A DNA stretch of 64,000 nucleotides, from assembly GCA_965198895.1 (NCBI GenBank), contig OZ240676.1, forward strand, positions 248,001 to 312,000. Direction: 5' to 3'. The notes beneath the pieces are model-generated. The model saw nothing but the letters and a program-made list of their open reading frames with translations. It was not told the origin of the DNA and did no database searches. The position numbers and the translations under genes were made by a program. The stretch is from LMUY01 sp965198895 (lineage in GTDB: Bacteria; Pseudomonadota; Alphaproteobacteria; Acetobacterales; Acetobacteraceae). Below are positions 24,454-31,603 of the stretch, in pieces. Position 1 is the stretch's first letter; the number at the start of each line of letters is the position of its first letter.

Positions 24454-24852
24454 CTAATTCCTCGCCTCGCCGACCTCGCCCGTATGCATCATTCCCAAAT
24501 GGCTGGTCAGCGCGCGGACCATCTTTTCCACCTCCGACGCGGGCAACACGAAGCCGACCGTTCCGAACGCCGGGTGCGCGAATGCGAGCATCGAGCCCTC
24601 GGTCATCGCTTCTGGTCGGACGACCCAAGCCGGCCCGACCACAGCCTGGACACCACTCGCCTCGAGCCGGCGTTCCTTCGCGTCCACCGGCAAAGCTGAA
24701 ACCAACCGCGCCCGGGCCGAGCCGAGAGCCCCGATCAACTCGGTGATCTGGCCCAACGTCAGGGCGACTGCGCCGTCGGCCCCGCTACCCGGCAACAAAG
24801 TCAGCGTCGCGCCGCCCTCCTCGAGGGACACGTTCATCCGCGGCTGCGCCAT
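24454..24852 (-). CDS. hypothetical phage protein on the opposite strand, 132 aa
   Basis: Runs against the late genes between the scaffold-like and capsid genes. Start at 24852. The sequence alternates hydrophobic and polar residues (MNVSLEEGGATLTLLPGSGA, GALGSARARLVSALPVDAK, VVRPEAMTEGSMLAFAHPAFGTVGFVLPASEVEKMVRAL) like a small alpha/beta domain. No family recognised. Coding potential is clear, and the plus strand in this stretch has no comparable frame. Perhaps a second moron, or an antisense-expressed regulator of head genes. Confidence 0.62.
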   Translation of the reverse strand: MAQPRMNVSLEEGGATLTLLPGSGADGAVALTLGQITELIGALGSARARLVSALPVDAKERRLEASGVQAVVGPAWVVRPEAMTEGSMLAFAHPAFGTVGFVLPASEVEKMVRALTSHLGMMHTGEVGEARN

Positions 24853-24882
24853 ACCCACTCTCTCCTCACGCAAGGGACCCCA

Positions 24883-26205
24883 ATGGGCATCCAGAACTTC
24901 CCCCTCTCGCTCCAGCCCATCATCCAGCAGGGCTTCCTGGAACGAGAGTTCGAACACGCGCTCACGTCCCGCTTGGGCTATCGTGCCATCGCGGACCGTG
25001 AACCCTTCCAGGTCGGTATCGGCGAGACCCTCACCAAGACCCGCGCTGGCCTCAAGCCTTCCGTTACCACGCCGCTGATCCCGTCGACCAACACGAACTT
25101 GGACAACGGCCTGACCCCGCAGACGTGGGGTGTCGAACAATACACGATCACGATCAACCACTACGCGTCCACGTCCGATCTGAACATGGTCACGTCACGG
25201 GTCGGCATCCAAGGGCAGTTCCTGCTCAACGCCTACACAAACGGCGAACAGGCTGCCCGCTCGCTGGACGAACTAGCCCGCAATGCCCTGTTTGCACAGT
25301 ATTTCGGAGGCAATACCCGCGTCCGAACGACGCTGGCATCGGCCGGGTCCGCCTTGGCGGTAGACGACATCCGGGGCTTTCAGACGGTGTTCGTGAACGG
25401 CGTGCAAACCGCCATCGCCAACTCGCCGGGTCTGACCGTCACGGTCGGCGCCGATGCATACGCATGCGTGGGAGCTAGCGCGGACACCACCAACTTATCG
25501 ACCACGCCGGGCGGCATTTCTGGCGTCCTGACGTTTGGTACTGCGGTCAGCACCTCGGACGGCACCGCCGGCAATACCGTTCAATCCGCCACGGCCTCCG
25601 TGATCCTGCGCCCCAACCAGCGCACGAACACGTCCCAACTGGCTGTGACGGACACGCTCAGCATGTCCAACCTTCTGGACGCGGTCGCCAAGCTTCGTAT
25701 GAACGCGGTTCCCGACATCGATGGCGTGTTCAACTGCTATCTAGATCCGGTCAGCGCCCGGCAGTTGTTCGCCGACCAGGATTTCCAGCGCCTGTTCCAG
25801 GGGGCAACCTCGGCGAACCAGGTTTTCAAGACGGGGATGATCAACGACTTCCTCGGCTTACGGTTCATTCCCACGACCGAGGCCTATGTTCAGCCGCATC
25901 CGACACTGCCAGGCGCCGTGATCCGACGTCCGATCATCTGTGGCAAGGGAGCGCTGATCGAGGGTGACTTCGCCGGCATGGCGGCCGACGACGTGGCCCC
26001 AAAGGATAGCATCGTGGCCATGGTCGACGGTGTCGCAATGGTGACCCGCGAGCCGATCGACCGGCTGCAGCAGATCATTGCCCAATCCTGGTATTGGATC
26101 GGCGGCTTCTGCGCGCCTAGCGACACCACTACGAATCCGACCATCATCCAGACAGCAACGAACGCGTCGTTCAAGCGCGCGGTGATGATCGAGCACGTAG
26201 GCTAG
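24883..26205 (+). CDS. phage major capsid protein
   Basis: 440 residues. Follows the scaffold-like gene with a reasonable ribosome site. An HK97-fold coat protein is suggested by the N-arm FLEREFEHALTSRLGYRAIADREPFQVG, by RSLDELARNALFAQYFGGNTRVR, by a probable insertion domain between about 150 and 245, and by VAKLRMNAVPDIDGVFNCYLDPVSARQLFADQDFQRLFQ. The C-terminal part REPIDRLQQIIAQSWYWIGGF is typical of this coat group. The absence of a protease gene suggests that it assembles without proteolysis, as P22-like coats do. Confidence 0.85.
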   Translation: MGIQNFPLSLQPIIQQGFLEREFEHALTSRLGYRAIADREPFQVGIGETLTKTRAGLKPSVTTPLIPSTNTNLDNGLTPQTWGVEQYTITINHYASTSDLNMVTSRVGIQGQFLLNAYTNGEQAARSLDELARNALFAQYFGGNTRVRTTLASAGSALAVDDIRGFQTVFVNGVQTAIANSPGLTVTVGADAYACVGASADTTNLSTTPGGISGVLTFGTAVSTSDGTAGNTVQSATASVILRPNQRTNTSQLAVTDTLSMSNLLDAVAKLRMNAVPDIDGVFNCYLDPVSARQLFADQDFQRLFQGATSANQVFKTGMINDFLGLRFIPTTEAYVQPHPTLPGAVIRRPIICGKGALIEGDFAGMAADDVAPKDSIVAMVDGVAMVTREPIDRLQQIIAQSWYWIGGFCAPSDTTTNPTIIQTATNASFKRAVMIEHVG

Positions 26206-26234
26206 GACTACTCCGGTCCAGTGACTCCCGTCGC

Positions 26235-26261
26235 GCTTTTTCCCCCATGCGGTGGAAAAGC
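26235..26261. other. stem-loop after the capsid gene
   Basis: GCTTTT-TCC at 26235-26243 can pair with GGAAAAGC at 26254-26261, with one bulged T and a ten-base loop. It lies in the 96-base gap between the capsid and the next gene and might attenuate transcription, so that capsid is made in excess over head completion proteins. Weak evidence. Confidence 0.35.
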
Positions 26262-26301
26262 CGGCGCTGCGCTTGCCGACATCTTCGCAGGGGACCGACC
26301 C

Positions 26302-26679
26302 ATGCTCACCGACGCTGAGAAGACTGACACACGCCGCTTTTGCGGTTATCCCGCCTACGGTGCGGCCCCGAGCGGCAACACCGGCTGGCGCTTTTATCAA
26401 GCCTACGGTGCGCTCGAATATCGGATGAACAATCTCTCCCCGTCGGAGGAGTCGGTCCTCCGCCAGCACCTCGGTACGCTCCGGATGTTCGAAACTGCCA
26501 TTCCGGCCGCTTCCGACAATCTCGACACTGCAAGCGCCGCAGTGTGGACGCACAGCCCGACGGAGATCGCCGATCGCCAGCGCCTGGAGCGTGACTGGGG
26601 ACGCAGGCTCTGTGGCTTTCTTGGGCTTCCGCCCGGCCCGGCGCTGCAGAACCAATCCTCCATTCCTCTGATCGTTTGA
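26302..26679 (+). CDS. phage head-completion-like protein
   Basis: 125 residues from ATG 26302, which follows GCAGGGGA; a GTG at 26221 is less likely. Starts MLTDAEKTDTRRFCGYPAYG, with tyrosine/glycine-rich GWRFYQAYGALEYRMNNLSP and a C-terminal helical region with DRQRLERDWGRRLCGFLGLPPG. Position directly after the capsid gene suggests an adaptor or head-tail connector. No fold recognised from the sequence. Confidence 0.68.
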   Translation: MLTDAEKTDTRRFCGYPAYGAAPSGNTGWRFYQAYGALEYRMNNLSPSEESVLRQHLGTLRMFETAIPAASDNLDTASAAVWTHSPTEIADRQRLERDWGRRLCGFLGLPPGPALQNQSSIPLIV

Positions 26680-26686
26680 CCCGGCC

Positions 26687-27322
26687 ATGCGCCTCCATCG
26701 CCTTCAGGACCGCATTGCCCGCGGGCTCGGGACCGCAGCGCGCCACGCTGGCGCCGAATACGATGCTTACCGGCCCGCCGATGTGCAAACTCCGCTTGCG
26801 CCCGAGAACCGCTATCTCCGCCTCCCAGCCGCCTTTGCCGACGAGAACCTCTCGTTCCGACGCCCGGTTCAATATGGCCGTGCGACGTGGTCCGGCATCT
26901 TCGATACAGCTTACACCAGAACCGGTGACTATCTCGCGGGACCGGCCGGGGTTTTTTTTATCGCGGCGCAACAGTCACTGCTACCTCCGATCTGTATCCT
27001 CACCAGTGCAACCATCACATTGAGTCGTCCAGCTGCGCCGTCGGCGGCCGGGGTGAACAGTTACGGCGGTCTGACGGCCGCAACGGCAACTCCAGTCCTC
27101 ACAGGTTGGCCCGCCTCGGTGTTGTTTGCGGGTTCCGGCTCCCCGGGCGAGTTACCGGGAGATGCGAGCACCCCTACGTGGACAATCCTCCTTCCCAATA
27201 CCCCCGCCACGATCAGTTCGGCCGACGTGATCACTGATAACGCAGGCCGATCCTATGTCGTTGGATCGGCCGAGTTGACGGCGCTCGGCTGGCGCATCCT
27301 GGCCAAACAGGCCACAAACTGA
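26687..27322 (+). CDS. phage neck or tail-completion protein, unknown family
   Basis: 211 residues. N-terminal region is basic and helical (LQDRIARGLGTAARHAGAEYDAYRP); the remainder is beta-rich with Gly, Ser, Thr and Ala (VFFIAAQQSLLPPICILTSATITL). It ends with SAELTALGWRILAKQATN, and its stop shares a base with the next start (TGATG). In gene order this is a neck-type slot between head completion and tail terminator. Confidence 0.65.
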   Translation: MRLHRLQDRIARGLGTAARHAGAEYDAYRPADVQTPLAPENRYLRLPAAFADENLSFRRPVQYGRATWSGIFDTAYTRTGDYLAGPAGVFFIAAQQSLLPPICILTSATITLSRPAAPSAAGVNSYGGLTAATATPVLTGWPASVLFAGSGSPGELPGDASTPTWTILLPNTPATISSADVITDNAGRSYVVGSAELTALGWRILAKQATN

Positions 27323-28131
27323 TGGCCTCGCAGTCTGACGCCGAAATTGCGCTCGTTCAGCTGGCAGCTGCTGCCCTGTATCCGGACGGCATTGCGTCCG
27401 CGTCCACGATTGGCGCTACGATCCGGATCTACCGCGGCTGGCCAAATGCCTCCGCTCTCGACACGGATCTCGCTTCCGGCCTGGTCAATGTCACCGTTTT
27501 CCCCGTTCCCGGCGCCACGCGGAATACCACACGCTATGCCCCCGACTGGGTTTCCGACCCGGTGACGCCGACACTCACTGTATCAGTATTGGGCGTGAGC
27601 GCTACGTTCGCAGGGACGGCCGATCTGGGGCAGTTGGCCGGCCTGTTGATCGATGGCGTGTCCTACGTGCACCGTACGGTCGTCGGGGACACGCCGGCCT
27701 TGGTCGCAGCAACACTAGCCGCCGCTATCAATCCCAACTCCATCGCGCTCGCCTCCGGGGCAAGCGTTACCATTCCCGGCGCCGCGAAATTGATCGCACG
27801 TACGGCAGCCGACGCGACGAGCAGCCAGGAGCTCCGCCGTCAGCGGCAGGAGTTCCGTGTTACGGCCTGGTGCCCCAACCCCGCTTTGAGAGATGCCGCG
27901 TGCGAGGCAATCGACGTCGCCTACGCCGCTACCCCGTTTCTTTCGCTGGCGGACGGCTCTGCTGCCCGCCTGCGCTATGTCTCCACGACCACCTTCGATA
28001 CCCGCCAAGACGCGGCACTGTATCGACGCGATCTCCTCTACTCCGTCGAGTATCCGACCACCCAGGTTGTCACGGAGCCTTCCATGCTCTTTGGGGTCCT
28101 CGGTCTCGGCGCGACCACAATCACCGCCTGA
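27322..28131 (+). CDS. phage tail-terminator-like protein
   Basis: 269 residues. Central and C-terminal parts with QELRRQRQEFRVTAWCPNPALRDAACEAIDVAYAATPFLSL and YRRDLLYSVEYPTTQVV resemble the tail terminator/completion fold, in which a helix is packed on a beta sheet and caps the tail tube. The start overlaps the previous stop. It directly precedes the short gene at 28144 and the sheath gene. Assignment from position and general features only. Confidence 0.6.
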   Translation: MASQSDAEIALVQLAAAALYPDGIASASTIGATIRIYRGWPNASALDTDLASGLVNVTVFPVPGATRNTTRYAPDWVSDPVTPTLTVSVLGVSATFAGTADLGQLAGLLIDGVSYVHRTVVGDTPALVAATLAAAINPNSIALASGASVTIPGAAKLIARTAADATSSQELRRQRQEFRVTAWCPNPALRDAACEAIDVAYAATPFLSLADGSAARLRYVSTTTFDTRQDAALYRRDLLYSVEYPTTQVVTEPSMLFGVLGLGATTITA

Positions 28132-28143
28132 ACCGGAGCATCC

Positions 28144-28302
28144 ATGGATATCACCCTCGTCGTAGTGCGCCCCTTTGGCCTGCACGTAATCGGCGACCGC
28201 ATCACCGCGCCGGAGGTGGTGGCCGCCACCCTCGCCTCGGATCACGCCCACGCGGTCGTCGCTGTGCCTGCATCCTCGACCACGCCCATGTCGGAGCACT
28301 GA
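28144..28302 (+). CDS. small phage protein, 52 aa
   Basis: A 52-residue frame between the terminator-like gene and the sheath gene, separated from the latter by three bases. Sequence MDITLVVVRPFGLHVIGDRI, then ITAPEVVAATLASDHAHAVV, has regular hydrophobic spacing. Similar very short genes just before sheath occur in many contractile-tail prophages, with no function assigned. Confidence 0.6.
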   Translation: MDITLVVVRPFGLHVIGDRITAPEVVAATLASDHAHAVVAVPASSTTPMSEH

Positions 28303-28305
28303 GCC

Positions 28306-29883
28306 ATGCCGATCGTCCAGCAAGGCTCGATCAACACGACTGCATTGGTTGTTCCCGACCTTTACGTCCAGATCGTTCCACCGCAAAACCTCGTTCTCAA
28401 CGGCGTACCCACGAACGTTCTCGGCGTTGTCGGAACGGCCTCATGGGGCCCGGTGAACCAGCCGGTCACGCTCGCGACCATGGCTGACTACGCGCGCACC
28501 TTTGGCCCGATCATGCCGCGCAAATACGATATGGGCACCCACGTCGCAACCGCCACCCAGCAGGGTGCCAGCAACTTCCGGTGCGTTCGCGTCACGGATG
28601 GGACGGCGCTCGCAGCTACCTACGCTCTGTTCTACACTGCTGGGGCCTGTCCACTCGAGTTGGTGGCCCTGTATCCGGGCACACTCGGCAATAGCATTGG
28701 TGTCAGTATCGCCGCCGGCTCTCAGGCCGGGTCCTGGCGCCTGACGTTGACGTTACCGGGTTTGACCCCGGAGGTGTTCGACAACGTCGCAGCGCCGACG
28801 CCGGCGGTGTTCTGGGCCAACTTGGCGAGCGCCATCAATACGGGCGCGTCCGCGTTGCGCGGCCCCAGTCAGCTCATCGTTGCTTCGTTGGGGACTGCAT
28901 CTGCGACGGCGCCGCAATTGCTCTCGGGCCAGTCACTCTTTGGTGGCACCGACGGTGCGACCACGGTTTCGGCCGCAACGCTGGTGGGCGTTGACACACT
29001 GCCTCGGTCCGGCCTCTACGCCCTTCGCAGCCAGGCCTGCAGCCTGGTTGTTTTGGCCGACGCCGACGACCCAACGCAATATAGCGTCGAAGCGGCCTTT
29101 GCCCTTTCTGAAGGGCTGTACGTGATCGCAACAGGTCCGTCCGGCGACACGATCGCCAACGCCATCACGACGAAACAAGCCGCGGGCTTGGATTGCTATG
29201 GCGTGAAGCTGATGTTTGGTGACTGGGTATACTGGAACGACCAGGTGAATGGTTCGATCCGTCTCGTCTCGCCGCAAGGCTTTACCGCAGGGCGCTTGGC
29301 CAATCTCTCGCCGGAACAGTCGAGCCTGAACAAGCCGCTCTATGGTGTAATCGGCACGCAGAAGTCCGGCACCCCGGGCTCCGGGCAGACGACGACATAC
29401 AGCAGTGCCGAACTGGCGCAACTGCTCGGCAATGGGATCGACGTGCTTGCCAATCCGCAGCCCGGTGGAAGCTACTGGGGGGTTCGGGGTGGGCACAACT
29501 CGTCATCCAATGCGGCCACGAACGGCGACAATTACACACGGCTGACCGATTACATTGCCAGCACACTCGCGGCTGGCATGGGGCAATATGTCGGCCAAGT
29601 CATCAACGCCATGCTTTTCCAGCGGATCCGGGCGACCCAGCTCTCGTTCCTGCAGAACATGCTGTCGCAGGGTATCCTGGGCAGCACTGATGGAACGCTG
29701 CCGTTTAGCGTGGTCTGCGACACGTCCAACAACCCGAATAGCCGTACCAACCTCGGCTATGTCCAGTCCGACGCGCAGATCCAGTACCAAGCGATCAACG
29801 AGAAGTTCATCGTGAATATGGAGGGCGGCCAGACTGTCCAGGTGAACCGTCAAACCCTTCCCACCGGCCAGGTCGGTACCTAA
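28306..29883 (+). CDS. contractile tail sheath protein
   Basis: 525 residues, forming the outer tail layer that shortens to drive the tube through the host envelope. Sheath signs are the N-terminal PPQNLVLNGVPTNVLGVVGTASWGP, the repeated insertion domain, and the conserved C-terminal core: YTRLTDYIASTLAAGMGQYVGQ, then FQRIRATQLSFLQNMLSQG, LPFSVVCDTSNNPNSRTNLG and the terminal beta strand before TLPTGQVGT. It makes this a myovirus-type particle. The tube gene follows 11 bases later. Confidence 0.92.
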   Translation: MPIVQQGSINTTALVVPDLYVQIVPPQNLVLNGVPTNVLGVVGTASWGPVNQPVTLATMADYARTFGPIMPRKYDMGTHVATATQQGASNFRCVRVTDGTALAATYALFYTAGACPLELVALYPGTLGNSIGVSIAAGSQAGSWRLTLTLPGLTPEVFDNVAAPTPAVFWANLASAINTGASALRGPSQLIVASLGTASATAPQLLSGQSLFGGTDGATTVSAATLVGVDTLPRSGLYALRSQACSLVVLADADDPTQYSVEAAFALSEGLYVIATGPSGDTIANAITTKQAAGLDCYGVKLMFGDWVYWNDQVNGSIRLVSPQGFTAGRLANLSPEQSSLNKPLYGVIGTQKSGTPGSGQTTTYSSAELAQLLGNGIDVLANPQPGGSYWGVRGGHNSSSNAATNGDNYTRLTDYIASTLAAGMGQYVGQVINAMLFQRIRATQLSFLQNMLSQGILGSTDGTLPFSVVCDTSNNPNSRTNLGYVQSDAQIQYQAINEKFIVNMEGGQTVQVNRQTLPTGQVGT

Positions 29884-29894
29884 GGAGTAGCCCA

Positions 29895-30323
29895 GTGCCC
29901 ACGAACGCATTTACGCTCGGCCGCGATTGCCAGTTGGTCGTCATCGGGCCGTCTGGCCGGGTCGACCTCTCCCACGTGACCGGCTTCGACAGCCGGCAGA
30001 TGACACAGCCCATTCGCATCGACCGAATTGACGGCACCCAACTCGCCGCCGAACTGCCGAAAGGTTGGGAGGGATCGTTCGACCTCGAACGGGGTAGTAG
30101 CACGGTCGACGATTTCATTGCGTCAATGGAACAGGCCTATTTCACTAGTGGACAGCTCCCCGTCAGCACGCTCTATCAGTATGTAACGGAAGCAGACGGA
30201 AGCACCAGCACCTATCAGTATGACGGGGCGGTGTTCAAGCTTTCTGCAGCGGGGGCTTGGCGGGGTGATGCTGCCGTTAAGCAGAAGTTGGAGTTCTTTG
30301 CCGCGAGACGCCAGCGAGTCTGA
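29895..30323 (+). CDS. phage tail tube protein
   Basis: 142 residues, immediately after the sheath gene. Beta-rich sequence LGRDCQLVVIGPSGRVDLSH, KGWEGSFDLERGSSTVDDFI and YQYDGAVFKLSAAGAWRGDA matches tube proteins (Hcp-like fold). The stacked hexamers form the inner channel. Stop TGA overlaps by one base with a short ORF that leads into the tail chaperone gene. Confidence 0.82.
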   Translation: MPTNAFTLGRDCQLVVIGPSGRVDLSHVTGFDSRQMTQPIRIDRIDGTQLAAELPKGWEGSFDLERGSSTVDDFIASMEQAYFTSGQLPVSTLYQYVTEADGSTSTYQYDGAVFKLSAAGAWRGDAAVKQKLEFFAARRQRV

Positions 30324-30415
30324 TGTTCGTCGACATCTCACGCGCCTTCGGAACGCCTGGAGTGGAGCGGGTGGTGCCCCCTAAGCGTCTTCCTGTTCAC
30401 TGGAGCCTTCCATGA
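30323..30415 (+). CDS. possible 30-aa relay ORF between tube and chaperone genes
   Basis: Starts at an ATG sharing a base with the tube stop (TGATG) and ends in an ATGA overlap with the tail-chaperone start. The peptide MFVDISRAFGTPGVERVVPP is basic and unremarkable. Its double overlap suggests that ribosomes leaving the tube gene could be passed on to the chaperone gene; the peptide itself may have no function. Confidence 0.4.
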   Translation: MFVDISRAFGTPGVERVVPPKRLPVHWSLP

Positions 30416-30753
30416 CCCCCACCCATGCGTTCCTTGCCGCTGCTGATAGCCTCACAGACATTACTGATGCATCGGGAAGGGTCTTGACGATCAGGCGCCC
30501 CGGCACGCTCGACCGGCTGCACCTGTTCAAGGCCGTTGGTCCTACGTTGGCATCCAACGACCGCTATCTGGGGCTCGCAATGCTCGCATTCGCCGTGGTC
30601 GCGATCGACGGCGTACCTCTCCCACAACCGAGTAACGAGCATCAGATCGAGGCCGCCATACAACGCCTCGGTGACGATGCGGTGAACGCGATCGGGGCGT
30701 CCCTCCGCCCGCAGGATACGGAAGGTCTGGCCGTCGCCGACGCGGGAAACTGA
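30412..30753 (+). CDS. tail assembly chaperone, short (zero-frame) product
   Basis: 113 residues, equivalent to gpG of lambda or gpE of P2: binds the tape measure protein while the tail polymerises. The protein is soluble and mostly helical (LDRLHLFKAVGPTLASNDRY, then LGLAMLAFAVVAIDG, and IEAAIQRLGDDAVNAIGASL). The frame ends at TGA 30751, immediately after the slippery heptamer GGGAAAC (30744-30750), where a portion of ribosomes should shift to the -1 frame and make the longer product. Confidence 0.82.
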   Translation: MTPTHAFLAAADSLTDITDASGRVLTIRRPGTLDRLHLFKAVGPTLASNDRYLGLAMLAFAVVAIDGVPLPQPSNEHQIEAAIQRLGDDAVNAIGASLRPQDTEGLAVADAGN

Positions 30754-30804
30754 GCAAGCACCCCGACCTCGTGGACAGCCTTTATCTCGTCCACAACGGG
30801 GTGC
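30744..30804 (+). promoter_or_regulatory. programmed -1 ribosomal frameshift cassette
   Basis: The heptamer G-GGA-AAC at 30744-30750 has the canonical X-XXY-YYZ form in the zero frame. After a seven-base spacer come two stacked perfect stems: GCACCCCG (30758-30765) with CGGGGTGC (30797-30804), and inside it GTGGAC (30771-30776) with GTCCAC (30789-30794). Slippery site, spacer length and stimulatory hairpin all match known -1 frameshift signals, and the -1 frame is open for 57 codons from there. Confidence 0.88.
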
Positions 30805-30923
30805 CATTCGACGTCGCTTTCTCGCTGGACCGACGGGAACGCCTGCATTGGATTGCTATCATTGGGGAATTCCACGGCAGGATTTTCGACTGGTCGAGCG
30901 AGAGATGGGTTCCTCTGGAATAG
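30750..30923 (+). CDS. -1 frame extension of the tail assembly chaperone
   Basis: Read only after the frameshift: starting from the last base of the slippery site, the -1 frame gives 57 residues (LSKHPDLVDSLYLVHNGVPF, then DVAFSLDRRERLHWIAIIGE, ending WVPLE). Added to the 113 zero-frame residues this makes a 170-residue fusion, the counterpart of lambda gpGT and P2 gpE+E'. An internal GTG at 30771 could start a 50-residue product, but it lies inside the stem and has no ribosome site. Confidence 0.82.
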   Translation: MSKHPDLVDSLYLVHNGVPFDVAFSLDRRERLHWIAIIGEFHGRIFDWSSERWVPLE

Positions 30924-30934
30924 GATAGGTGACG

Positions 30935-31198
30935 ATGACTATTCCGTCCGACGAGGTACGAATACCATTCTCGATACAGCTACGGATGCCCTCCAGACCC
31001 GACCGTATCATGACGCATCGCGGAGGTCTCGTGAACCATCCTGCGAATGGATGGGCACTTGATCGGGAGAAGCCTAATGCGGAGACGCTCTCGATAGGGA
31101 TGGCAGCCGATCCTGCCCGCACGGAGAAGTCCGACGCTGGTCTAGTGCTGCCTCAGCATAGCTCAAAGGTCGAGCCATCCACCTCAGGTGAGACTTGA
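30935..31198 (+). CDS. hypothetical phage protein, 87 aa
   Basis: From the ATG at 30935 shortly after the chaperone extension, with GGATAGG nearby as a modest ribosome site. The product MTIPSDEVRIPFSIQLRMPS and following residues are hydrophilic; no motif is recognised. Its TGA shares a base with the ATG of the next gene (TGATG), which is the main reason for accepting it. Confidence 0.5.
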   Translation: MTIPSDEVRIPFSIQLRMPSRPDRIMTHRGGLVNHPANGWALDREKPNAETLSIGMAADPARTEKSDAGLVLPQHSSKVEPSTSGET

Positions 31199-31572
31199 TG
31201 GGCATGACAGCCGGCCAGGCCGCAGCCGCTCTCACCGACCTCCCCCTGACTGAACTCCTCAGCACTGCCCTCGCAACGCACGCCGCCGAGTTGGCCGAGG
31301 CGGTCCGCAATTCGCTGACCGCTCCGCCTGGCGGACCACACGATCAACCATGGCGAGAAACGGGCGGCCTACAAGGCAGCATCGCAAGTAGCGCGGATGG
31401 ATTGGTTGCACAGGTCGGTTCGAACGACCCGGCCGCTGCGCCACAAGAACTCGGCACCGCTACCGTCCCGCCCCGGCCGTTCCTGGCACCAGCGGCCGCG
31501 GCCGCGGGCGAGCAGATCGCCCGCGACATCGGCGAAACCTTGGCCGACCTCCTCAGAGACCGCCTAAAGTAG
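31198..31572 (+). CDS. HK97-gp10-like tail completion protein
   Basis: 124 residues from ATG 31198, overlapping the previous stop; the TTG one codon upstream is an alternative. The middle part PWRETGGLQGSIASSADGLV and AQVGSNDPAAAPQELGTATV PPRPFLAPAA follows the gp10 pattern (substrate-like loop, then a PPRPF box and a helical tail). These proteins cap the tail or link it to the neck. In this phage it lies, unusually, after the chaperone genes rather than before the sheath. Confidence 0.72.
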   Translation: MGMTAGQAAAALTDLPLTELLSTALATHAAELAEAVRNSLTAPPGGPHDQPWRETGGLQGSIASSADGLVAQVGSNDPAAAPQELGTATVPPRPFLAPAAAAAGEQIARDIGETLADLLRDRLK

Positions 31573-31603
31573 GTCCACCCTAAACCAAACAGGCGTCAAG
31601 CTC

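Noticed and set aside
30771..30923. Independent 50-aa gene starting at GTG 30771
   Set aside because: No ribosome site, and the GTG lies in a perfect stem behind a slippery heptamer; a frameshift extension explains it better.
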